Of a stretch of 64,000 bases of DNA, positions 33,853 through 42,845 are shown one piece after another. Where the stretch lies: contig CM029654.1 in the NCBI GenBank assembly GCA_017311315.1, positions 24,511,879-24,575,878 of the forward strand, read 5' to 3'. The notes under the pieces were generated by a model. It saw only the letters and a list, made by a program, of their open reading frames with translations. It made no database searches and was not told the DNA's origin. How positions within the stretch are numbered: the stretch's first letter is position 1; every line of letters starts with the position of its first letter. A program made the position numbers and the translations under genes. The stretch comes from Dendrocalamus latiflorus (lineage: Eukaryota > Streptophyta > Magnoliopsida > Poales > Poaceae).

Positions 33853-35718
33853 TGTAACATCTCAAAATTTGCTTTCTGGAAAAATTTAAATTCAAATTAA
33901 TTATTTTAAAGTAATTGGATTTTATTTGGCTTTTATCTGATTTTCTGGAATTTAAAACCTATTTTTGCAATTTAAAAAGTATTTTAAAGTATGAAAATTA
34001 ATTACCAACATTAGTTGGAAATAATTTTATTTAGTCCAAAATATGTCCAGGAGCTTCGGTGAATTTTTCTGGAATTTTTGGAGGTATTTTCATATTTTTT
34101 TTGAGGCCTAAATAATTTCCTAGCCTTTTCTGAAAATAAAAATCAAATTCTAAAATTAAAAATTCCAAACCCTCCCTCCAGCCGACGCGTGGACGGCCCA
34201 GGACCGCCCACGTCCCCGCTCGGCCCAATCCAGGCCGCCCCTCCTCTCTACCTCCGCCAAGCGGGCCCGGCCCGTCGGTCACCCTGCGCCTCCCTCTCAC
34301 CTTCTCTCTGTGCCGCCCCTGGGCCCCGGCTGTCAGACGCTCGCGCCCGCACCGCCGCCCGATCCTCTCTCCGAGCCGCGTGGCTTCATCCGCTCCGCCC
34401 GCTCACTTCCCCTCTCTCTCTCGCTGCGCGCGGGCCCCGCCTGTCAGGGTCTTCCCCTTCCTCCCGTGCGCCACCTTCCTTCTTTCTTCCCCTTTCCTTT
34501 CTTGCGCCGGCGACCGATTTCCCCGCGGATCCCCTCCTTCCCCGGCTTCCTCCGGTTTTGGAACCCCGCGACCAAATCCCCGAGCTTCCGCGCCTCCCTT
34601 TCCTTCCGTGCCCCCTCTTTCCTTACCCTAAGTCTATATGGGTACGACCTAGCTGAGTAACTCATGATAGTCTAGTTTAGGTGCCACCAGTGGACAGTGG
34701 GTGCCAGGGATTTACTGGTTATTCACAGTGAGGGATAGGGATTTACTGTACTCATATGGCGCAAGAGGGGGCTTCGGATTGGGCAGATTTAACCCTTCTG
34801 CGGTGAAACCTCAGCGGGTGGTGTCTAGCTAGTCTAGAGTGAGGTAAAGACTTTGTGATAATTTATCTATGTCTCATGCCAAAGGAAGCGTGGTGACTGT
34901 TAAGATAATTTGTCTCTTAGGGGTAAAGTTGTACAACCTCTGCAGAGTGTCAAACTATTCGAATAGCCGTGCCCACGGTCAAGGGCGGGCAAGGAATAAA
35001 TTCACATGGTAGATTTCTGGTTTTGGTTTTAAAATCAAAGTTTTTGTATTCCGAGAGTGGAGGGAACTCTCGAAAGGGTATCCTGGCAGTTGGAGCCAGA
35101 GAGGGTGGATGGAACCCGCAGTTTTAAACTTGATCAATTGTAATTGGTTAGCTAGTGTTGGTAGATGGAACCTTCACTATAAAATTAATGATAGTTCTGT
35201 TAAAACATTTACTTTATTAAATTGATGCCTTCGAAAATAATTAGTAGTAACTGAAATTAAAATATGGCTTTGTGCAAAAAGAACCATATAGCCTTCCTTT
35301 GTCCAGCCTTGCATCTATTGCATTTTTCCCAAGACTTGCGGAGTACTTTATGTACTCACATGCTGCACTCAAACATATTAATCAGAGGAATACGAAGCTC
35401 AAGAGGGAGACTACGACTACTTCGCGGGTGGATTCGACGAAGGATTCCAGGAGTTCTAGGTCGCGCTTCCCAGTCAATTGCCTGTGGCGTATTGATGGGT
35501 CTCCGATGGATTTATTTTGCTTCCGCTGTGTTTTATGATTGTGCGAGGTCTTGAAACCTCAAATGTAATAACGAGACTTGTCGGTCAGTACTCTTATAAT
35601 TGTAATAATGCGTTGTTGGTTATGAATCATTTCTGTTTAACTGTGTGCACTAGCTTTGATCTGGGACTAGTGCTGTATTACACAGAGGGTCCGGGTTTGG
35701 AAATCCGGGGTCCCGACA
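33853..35718 (+). mobile_element. Solo Ty3/gypsy LTR (1.87 kb)
   Basis: It starts TGTAACATCTCAAAATTTG and ends GGGGTCCCGACA, flanked by GTTTT at 33848-33852 and 35719-35723. Neither a primer-binding site nor a polypurine tract adjoins, so it is a solo LTR left by recombination. It contains the palindromes CTCTGCAGAG (34938-34947) and CTATTCGAATAG (34955-34966). The hairpin GAGTAC/GTACTC is at 35341-35357. The C/T-rich U3 (34170-34640) gives overlapping proline/serine-rich frames that are not genes. Confidence 0.92.
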
Positions 35719-35723
35719 GTTTT

Positions 35724-36171
35724 CCCCATGGCCTGTATTGTACATATATATCCACATGGGGAGTGTTTTTACAATAGTACCCTTACATTTGAGTATCCCT
35801 CTCAGGGGCACTTATGTCATTATACATGCCCCATTCTGGGCCTTACAGTCTTCTAACAAACCAGCTAGGCTTAGTTGGGGACCACCCCTACAACATACTC
35901 CTTTTTATGATGTCCGTTTGTTCAATTCGTGTCGACTCCTCTAGCTCAATGCATGCAATGCACCACTGGAACAGTGCACTTAATAGATAGCAACTACACC
36001 GAGATGTAAACCATTTGATTACATGTTTTAGGACATTGAACAATACCGTGGACAACACGAGCGAGTACTATGGTACAACCTTCTCCATGCATGCCTACTG
36101 GTGGAATGTGCCTCGTGCTACCCACATAAGTGTTGCAGAGGGGGGCGCCTTGGACATGTCTAGCCGTCATT
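35724..36171 (+). other. MULE internal sequence between solo LTR and MITE
   Basis: No domain is recognised. A short exon-like piece (about 36030-36150) preceded by 'gttttag' may be the last PMD exon. Confidence 0.3.
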
Positions 36172-36413
36172 GGCCCTATTCTTTTCAGCTTCTAAAAGCT
36201 ACTTTTCGGCTTTTCTACAGTAACTAGCTTTTAAACGGAGTATTTTTTCAAGATAGGGTCTACTAGTTAATTGTAGTACATACTTTAATAACTTCATTTA
36301 TATCGGTAAAAGCCGCATGTGAGTTTCTGTTACTCTGTAATCTCTCGTACAAATAGCCCAAAAGGCACAAGCCACAGCCAAAAGCCACAAGCCGCAGCCA
36401 AAAAGAATAGGCC
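36172..36413. mobile_element. MITE inside the MULE (242 bp)
   Basis: The ends GGCCCTATTCTTTTCAGCT and, on the other strand, GGGCCTATTCTTTTTGGCT are inverted repeats with a few mismatches. ATT flanks both sides as a possible 3-bp duplication. A related left half occurs at 52440-52560. The superfamily is uncertain. Confidence 0.6.
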
Positions 36414-36479
36414 CATTGTAGTGGCACACATATATGCAACTATGGTTTGTGCAACAATATGTCAGATCGAATGAACTTC

Positions 36480-36960
36480 CTATGTTGTTAACCTCCTCGA
36501 TGCCCCTCTCGTGCTGCATCTGCTGACGGATGTCATCGTTCTCCTCTTTGAGACTTTCAATCTGCGCCTCCAATCCAGGATTCTCTCCCACAATGTATTG
36601 ACATACCACACAACATACCATTCATGGGGAGAATCGATCCAATGCACGAAGTCACATTTGGCCATCTGCTGGAAAGGAAGGTTAACATCGAAACTCTATT
36701 AGTAGTAATATAAAATAGTCATTTGTCTAATTGTACCCTAGAGTTTAGGCATCAAAACAAACATCACTCACCACTGAAATGGCCTTCCGTGACCTACACA
36801 ACCGCGTCCTCCCTCTGTCTGCATTTTGGCCACACTGGTTCGGCACGCCTATTTAGAATCAAGTGTTGTTTGGGCCGAAGTCCTCCCTCCTTTCCAGCGG
36901 ATGGTCTACTCTTTGATGACCCATCTTCGACTAGCGCATTGGCGTCTACCATGGTATGTT
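36480..36960 (-). pseudogene. GRF-type zinc-finger gene remnant, minus strand
   Basis: On the minus strand a first piece (about 36955-36770) reads GLRPKQHLILNRRAEPVWPK followed by CRQREDAVV and, in shifted frame, EGHFSGE, matching GRF-finger proteins of MULE regions. One of the expected zinc ligands has been lost (CRQR instead of C-x-C-G). The second piece (36670-36480) reads MAKCDFVHWIDSP, then a coiled-coil-like SLKEENDDIRQQMQHERGIE. A stop and frame changes show decay. Its neighbour across the minisatellite is a better preserved GRF gene in the opposite orientation. Confidence 0.6.
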
Positions 36961-37063
36961 ACTCTAGGATAGAGAAGGTGGTTCTTCCTACTATCAACGG
37001 GGTAGGGCATGCATTTTATAACCCGTGGGAGAGGCAGCGTGCTTTATGACAAACTGGGTCATG

Positions 37064-37945
37064 TGCTACCTTTGTGCAGCTTTGCCCTAGACGGGCAGCT
37101 TTGCACAGTGATAAGACCAGAAGGTGCAGCTTTGTGAAGTCACAAGACCAGATAGGGTAGCTTTGCACAGTGACAAGACCAGTCAGGTCAGCTTTGCGCA
37201 GTGACAAGACCAGAGGGTATAGCTTTGCATAGTGACAAAGACCATACGGGCTAGTTTTGCACAATGACAAGACCAAAGGTTGTAGCTTTGTGAAGTGGCA
37301 AGACCAGATGGGACAACTTTGCACAGTGACAAGACCAGACAGGCTAGCTTTACGCAGTGATAAGACCAGACAGGGCAGCTTACGTAGTGATGAGACCAAA
37401 GGGTACACTTTTGTGCAGTGACAAGACCAAATAGGCTACCTTTGCGTAGTGACAAGACCAAAGGGTGCAACTTTATGTAGTGCAAAAACCAGATGGGGCA
37501 GCTTTGTGCTATACAATACCAGACAAGCCAGCTTTGCACAGTGACAAGACCAGACAGGCCAGTTTTGCATAGTGACAGGACCAAAGGCTACATCTTTGCA
37601 TAGTAACAAGACCAGATGGGCCTGCTTTGCGCAGCGACAAGACCAAAGGGTGCGGCTTCGTGCAGTGACAAGACCACATGGGCAGATTTGCATAGTAACA
37701 AAACCAGGCATGCTAGCTTTGCGCAGTGACAAGACCAGATAGGCTAGCTTTGCATAGTGACAAGACCAGCTGGGGCAGCTTTGCGCAGTGACAAGACCAG
37801 AGGGTTCAGCTTTGCACAGTGGTAAGACTAGACGAGGCAGCTTTGCATAGTGATAAGACCAGATGAGCCAGCTTTGCATAGTGATAAGACCAGATGGATA
37901 ACTTTTGCATAGTGATAAGACCAAAAGGTAAAGCTTTGCGTAGCG
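37064..37945. repeat. 31-bp minisatellite, about 28 copies
   Basis: The unit gcagctttgcacagtgacaa + gaccagagggt recurs with a 31-bp period (e.g. starts at 37095, 37126, 37157, 37188). Because 31 is not a multiple of three and the minus strand has few stops, long frames of 130-203 codons arise on the minus strand from the repeat alone. I do not regard them as genes. Confidence 0.95.
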
Positions 37946-38057
37946 AGCAGCCAAGACAGTGTAGCTTTTCGCTAGAAAGTTTTTCGAAAGACAGGGCATC
38001 ACTATGTCCCGCAGGCTACTCACATGAAAATAATCACACCATGCCAACCCTTTGCCT

Positions 38058-38064
38058 TATAAAA
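38058..38064 (+). promoter_or_regulatory. Probable TATA box of the plus-strand GRF gene
   Basis: TATAAAA in 'gccttataaaatgagg', about 190 bp upstream of the open GRF frame. The minisatellite lies immediately upstream, so it would be promoter-proximal. Confidence 0.45.
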
Positions 38065-38249
38065 TGAGGTGAAAGAGATCTAGGAGAAAACACTACATAA
38101 CCAAACCTAACACTATACTAGTGCATGCTTCACTACATTGGGATAGACAAGAGGCAGAAGAAACAATAGGACAAAGTGATGAAGCAATGGGAGGAGACCC
38201 GCAAACTACCAAGGTCTACTGCAGCCCCGCGACGAACAAGTAAGGGCTG

Positions 38250-38923
38250 CAGCGGCATAGGCCGAACAAGCAGAGCATGCCAGGGGGTCAGCTCCCCACA
38301 ATAATGCCCCCTGTAGCAGCAACCCCATCCCGAATATTCCAACTGAGTGTTCACCGCAACACTCGCCCGAGGGAGAGATGCCACCCCTCTGTTGGTGTAG
38401 GGACCCATGCAAGTTTTTCAAATCTAAGCAGTGGCTGAGTCTAAGCATGCGTTTTTGGGGTTGCGCAAACTACTCCTATGACTATCCTGACCGCCTCGGG
38501 ACACGAGTAGCTATCGACAACTGGTAAGGACTAGTTACAATGTGCTCTCCTACTATTTATCTTTTAAAGTACACACTAACAATCTCTCCTGTCTACCCAC
38601 AGTCCCTGGAACCACTATGTGGCTACTGCAAGTGGATGGACCTAGAGATCCACCCACATGACCAGTGGGCTCTCGACTTTGAGGAGTGGGATGTCAAAAG
38701 GGCCTACGAGATCTGGGAGGAGGAGCACCGCAATGACGAACAAACCGGGAGTATACGTCGGAAGACAAAAGCTCATCTCGAGGCGTGCACACGCAGGGAG
38801 CGAGAGGCTTGCGAGAGGGAGCACAAGAAAAGGAGGGAAATGGCGGACAAGACCAAAGAGGTTGCCGAGGAGTTCAACACCGAACTCGGAAGGAAGGAAA
38901 AATGGCCCCGGTCCACGCAGTAG
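38250..38923 (+). pseudogene. GRF-type zinc-finger protein gene, possibly frameshifted
   Basis: Exon 1 contains EGEMPPLCWCRDPCKFFKS and RFWGCANYSYDYPDR, a GRF finger with C-x-C-x3-C and a later Cys. It ends at a GTAAGG donor (38524). The intron is 79 bp, ending in CTACCCACAG at 38602. Exon 2 opens SLEPLCGYCKWMDLEIHP, continuing the GRF C-terminal W-D motif, followed by a long charged, coiled-coil-like tail (RREREACEREHKKRREMADK) and a TAG at 38921. With the obvious splice sites exon 1 ends in phase 2 while exon 2 needs phase 0, so either another site is used or the gene is frameshifted. GRF fingers bind nucleic acids in other proteins; the role here is unknown. The start codon is uncertain. 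Confidence 0.65.
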
Positions 38924-39509
38924 GTCGGGGCGTTCCGCACTAGTCCCCCCAAGGTTGAATTTATTTCCATTCCAAAAAAGCCCATATGTATCATAGGAGT
39001 ACCTCGGTTTATTGCATCGTGCATGATGCTATTTCTTATGCAAGTAACCAAACCCTGCGCACGGTGTTATGCTTAGCTTTATTATGAAGTCTATTTTAAT
39101 TTGCAAAAGCATTTGTCCTCGTCTTTTCGCATTCAATTCTTCCGTGTAGCAAGGCATCCAACAACATGAAAAAATAAGTTCTTCTCCATGTATGAATTCC
39201 TGGTTGCATAACAATATCACTTACCTTCGTACTTACCAATCGTTGCTATCCCAATCATTGTTGAATAAAATTTTACAAATTTTCTTACACTACAACAACA
39301 TACAATGATCACAAACTGTTACTGCCAATCTAACAGATTTTCTGCTATTTATAATCTACAAAAATCATAAATAGGTCAACCGACATTGTCTCCCATTTTT
39401 TTTTCCAAAAATACAACTTATAGACAAAATTTGATAAATTTTACCTACCTACAACAATTGTCATTTACCCATGTGCGGTTGGTAGCCTATTTGCGCAAAA
39501 ATGGGTGAG
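38924..39509. other. MULE 3' noncoding region
   Basis: AT-rich sequence without recognised genes. A CACTACAA string at 39288 is not accompanied by CACTA features and lies inside the MULE. Confidence 0.4.
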
Positions 39510-39770
39510 TTCTAGTCGCCGGACGGTTGGGCGATTGGAACTTACAGTTGCCCGACGGTTAGGCGACTGGTCCTAGTCGCCTGATCGCTCGACGACTACA
39601 GCTATGTCGCCCAATGGCCCCATGGATAGCCTCCGTGTCGTGCGGCCGTTGGACGACAGGTTCCAGTCGCCCAATGATTCGGTGACTGGAGGTTATTTCT
39701 GTAAAAGTTTTATGCAGGTATATTTCTATAATTTTAATTAAAAAATAAATTATTTACAAAAAAAAATTCA
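39510..39770 (-). repeat. MULE right terminal inverted repeat
   Basis: Complement of the left end. Internal GTCGCCCAAT / GTTGGGCGA / AGTCGCC motifs are repeated six or more times in both directions, giving many potential hairpins. The terminal sequence on the minus strand is TGAATTTTTTTTTG. Confidence 0.85.
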
Positions 39771-39779
39771 TCCAGCCTG
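39771..39779. other. MULE target-site duplication, right
   Basis: TCCAGCCTG, one mismatch from the left copy at 18126-18134. Confidence 0.8.
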
Positions 39780-39814
39780 CGTGCCTGGAATGGGCAATAG
39801 CAATAGCTAAGTTA

Positions 39815-40251
39815 GGGCCTGTTTGGCAGAGCTCCACCATTGAAAAAATGAATCTGGAGCAGCAGATCCACCAAAAACAGCTCCACCGTGAATCTGAGAT
39901 CCCACCATGGAGCTGGACAAAACTGTTTGGCTTGCACAGCAGCTCCAGATCCACGAAACTGAGTTTTTGGTGGGAATGACCTGTTTTGCCCATGGGTTTT
40001 ATGGTGGTATGGGATGGGGTGTGTAACCAGTGGCAAAAAGTGGGTAATTGCCACCCAACTCCACGAGTAGATACGAAACAAGGTTTCGTGGAGCACCCCT
40101 TGAGGTGCTCCATGGATTTCATAAATCTGGAGCTAGATTCAGTATTTTGGTGGATCCAGATTTCGTGGAACTGGAGCGTTTGGGTAAAAATTCGTGGAGT
40201 AGAGCTATTTTTGGTGGATCTGGAGTTGATGGAGCTCTACCAAACAGGCCC
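39815..40251. mobile_element. Tourist-like (PIF/Harbinger) MITE, 437 bp
   Basis: Termini GGGCCTGTTTGGCAGAGC and the complement at the right end (GGGCCTGTTTGGTAGAGC) form inverted repeats of about 22 bp with one mismatch. They are flanked by TTA on both sides (39812-39814, 40252-40254). The inside is full of gctccac/gtggagc repeats. It lies only 35 bp outside the MULE. Confidence 0.9.
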
Positions 40252-40254
40252 TTA

Positions 40255-40975
40255 AGCGTTAGTTTTGCAAATTGTTAAGTTTCTCTTTAGTATTGATGTC
40301 GTACAAAACCCGTGCTTTCCCTAGAATGCTCCACTATCATAAATGTCCCAAGTACCTGCACTTCTTTCATTCTTTTTTTACTTCACTTTTTAGTATCCAT
40401 ACCATTAAATCTTTTAAAATTTGACCGTTAATAGACTCAAAATTATCTAGATTAGCTATACAAAAATTACATCATTAGATTTATCATTAAAATTAATTTC
40501 ATAATATTATAATTTTACTAATATATTTTAGTGTAAAATTACAAAAATAGCGATAAAAATCATATCTTGGAGACTATACAAAATAAAAAATGTCAAGCAA
40601 AAAAAGAAAGAAGTGAGTATATTCCACCAGCGCCGAGCAGTAACAATCTCCAAGAATGAAGAGAGCGACGCATAAACTGTAGTACATCTGCTTACTTCTT
40701 CAAACCCGTGTCCATTTTGGCAACGGTGGAAAGAGAGAAACAGAAAGGTTCCCAAACTGTGCTGTCCACAGACGAAGCGATAAGTTTTCCAAAATGTGAT
40801 GTCTACTGACGAAGCGATCCGTGACAAAATGAGGCTGCTAACAGGAGCTTGGCGGGAGCGGCTGGACTGAGAGAGCTACTTGTGCGTTTGGACTTTGGCC
40901 TTCTAAGATGAGGGTATGGTGTACTGGGCCTTCTATCGTTTGTTCTTCTTGCTTAGAAATCGTTTCTCGTTGTAG
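40255..40975. other. Unassigned sequence
   Basis: No gene, repeat or element recognised; AT-rich to 40560, then mixed composition. Confidence 0.3.
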
Positions 40976-41430
40976 CTAAACCGGTGCAGTCATCGTAAAA
41001 TCTTTGAAGGGGAAGGAATTGCTGGCTCCTCAGCGACTCCGTACCGCCCTCTCCGTTACCCCGCGCGCGGCGCGTGTCGCGGCCAACCTCGCGCGCCCGC
41101 GCGTTCGCTGGGTTTCTCGGGACTCCACGGCATTCTCGGCTGTTTGGCTGCTTGTTCATCGCCCCGGCCCTGCGTTGCTCTGCCCTGTCTCCTCCTCTTT
41201 GGTGCTGCGCCGGGATGGCCAAGCTGCCGGTGCCTTCCCTTCGCCGTTCCCGGTCGCGCATACATCGAGCGCCGTTCCCTTCCCCGGCCATACCCCGCAC
41301 GTTCGTCGCTTCGGTCATCCTCTACAATTCTCGCCCTCGCCGTTTCCTCTCCTAAGCCCGCCTTCCTTCATTTCTAGTCCCCTTTGGGGATTTTGCCCCG
41401 ATTGTGGGATCTTTCTGAAGAATATGATAA
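40976..41430 (+). other. GC-rich, CpG-rich stretch of unknown origin
   Basis: Rich in CGCG and proline/arginine codons in all frames; several overlapping frames of 60-143 codons on both strands, none with a recognisable domain. It could be a promoter or first-exon fragment of a host gene or LTR U3-type sequence. Confidence 0.3.
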
Positions 41431-41459
41431 TTTAGTATCGGCCTTCTAGGTGTGATAAC

Positions 41460-41760
41460 TGTTGAGAAATTATCGCTGGCGAGTCCAGTCCAAATGATTT
41501 CTCTTAAACAACAGAGATGGATCAATCACAAAACAATACAAGAAAATGTAAGATTGAATACAAGAGATGAGAGGGAACTCATTCCTTATTGCTTTCTTTT
41601 CCATGTACAAGAATAATGATTGTGACCTCTATATATAGACTAAGTGGTGAGATGTCTATCATAGACCAACGCCTCACGTCAAAGCCCAAGTTTCCCAAGG
41701 GGAGTGGTGAGGTGCCTATCATCGGCCAAGGCCTTAGGCTCAGGACTAAGTTTCCCAACA
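41460..41760 (-). mobile_element. Copia 3' LTR (about 301 bp)
   Basis: Plus-strand ends TGTTGAGAAA and TTTCCCAACA; on the minus strand it begins TGTTGGGAAA and is preceded by a purine-rich cctaaggaagag (41761-41772). A minus-strand TATATA-type motif lies at about 41632-41639. It is adjacent to copia RNase H coding sequence. Confidence 0.75.
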
Positions 41761-42430
41761 CTCTTCCTTAGGCACTCATCTGATATGTTCATGCCTCATC
41801 AAAACTGTATAAAAACCTAGTAGAAAAAATTTGGAGAAAGAGTATATGATATATATTATGTTGTGTTACACGAATTGCCTCGTTAAAAACCTTGACCGAA
41901 AAACTTCAGGAAACTCGTCAAGGAAAAAAAAGAACACAATTCAACCAATTTCATTTAATTTGTAAGATTTATTCTTTGGGTACTCGATTTTTGTTATCAA
42001 ACTTTAATAATGAGCTTGAGAAGAATCTCCTCTAAGTTATGCACTTCTCTAAGTCTCATCATTCCAATTTCACGTACACATTTTTCAAAGTTAGATGCTA
42101 GAAGTAACATAGTGAATAAATCTGCAAAATTTTCACATGACTTAGTATGCAGTATTTTAATTTTATCCATCTTTTATAATTCATGAGTATAAAAAAACTT
42201 GGAGTTGATATGTTTTATGAGATGACTATTCACGTAACCCATCTGTACTTGTATAACACAAGCTATATTATCTTCATAGATAATTGTGGAAGCTTGCACG
42301 ATATTTAATCCACATGATTGCCGGACATGGGGAATCATCCGTCGAAGCCAAGCATATTCTCGTGTAGCCTCGTACAACACTATGATTTCCGAGTAGTTTG
42401 TCGAAATTGATACAAGATTGTGTTTAGACG
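41761..42430 (-). mobile_element. 5'-truncated Ty1/copia fragment
   Basis: The 3' end of a copia element: polypurine tract, 3' untranslated part, and the last part of RNase H (42174-42412). Everything upstream is missing. The break near 42430 adjoins unrelated purine-rich sequence. Confidence 0.75.
42174..42412 (-). pseudogene. Copia RNase H fragment
   Basis: The minus strand reads VSISTNYSEIIVLYEATREY, WLRRMIPHVRQSCGL, IIYEDNIACV and KHINSKFFYTHEL, the standard C-terminal RNase H region of plant copia polyproteins, including the catalytic ED. There are no stops within the piece. It has no start; the N-terminal 1000+ residues are absent. Confidence 0.85.
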
Positions 42431-42434
42431 ATTT

Positions 42435-42845
42435 TCATGAAATTACAGTTCCACTACACAGGAATACATTGCCGATAGGGCCGGCGACGCGAGGGGAAGG
42501 CGCGAGGGGAGGAGGTGCGTAGAAGAGAGAGAGCCGGTAGGGGAGCGCGGAGGCCGGGGAGGGGAAGAGCCGAGATGGCGCAGCGCGGAGGAGCCGAGGT
42601 GCGGCGCCGGGGCAGGGAGTCCGGAGCAAAGAGAGAGAGAGAGGGCCGAGAGAATAGGAAGCGGGGGAGGAAGAGAATAGGGAGGCGGCGGAAGAAACAA
42701 GAACGGGAAGGGGCGGCGAGAAAAAGAAAAAGAAGGGAAAGAAGAAAAAGAAAAGAGAAGAAAATAGATTAGATAAAATAAAAAGATTATAGACTAGACT
42801 AAATTTAGAGATACTCGTAAATGGGCTGCATAGAAAATTTGTCAT
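42435..42845 (-). other. Purine/pyrimidine-skewed GC-rich block
   Basis: The plus strand is GA-rich (agaagagagag) and the minus strand CT-rich, like the U3 part of the gypsy LTRs here (compare 34280-34640). Frames on both strands reflect composition only. Possibly an LTR scrap in minus orientation. Confidence 0.35.

Larger units (their letters stand above)
18135..39770 (+). mobile_element. Composite Mutator-like element (MULE) with PMD and GRF cargo
   Basis: Defined by a 9-bp duplication and long inverted repeats at both ends. Internal content in order: TATA box, mudrA-type transposase remnant (plus strand), PMD gene remnant (plus), GRF zinc-finger remnant (minus), 31-bp minisatellite, and GRF zinc-finger gene (plus). 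A gypsy element (20578-30137) and a solo LTR (33853-35718) are later insertions; without them and their duplications the element is about 10.2 kb. In-frame stops in the transposase make it non-autonomous now. PMD association with MULEs is known in plants; the combination with two divergently arranged GRF genes is described here from the sequence. Confidence 0.85.

Noticed and set aside
37016..38047. Long minus-strand frames of 130-203 codons
   Set aside because: They are translations of the 31-bp minisatellite in successive phases, with no independent coding evidence.
39288..39300. CACTACAACAACA as a CACTA element start
   Set aside because: It lies inside the MULE just left of its inverted repeat, without subterminal repeats or a partner end.
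40976..41435. Host gene first exon with 143-codon frame
   Set aside because: No domain, no supporting splice or downstream exon; the opposite strand is equally open because of composition.
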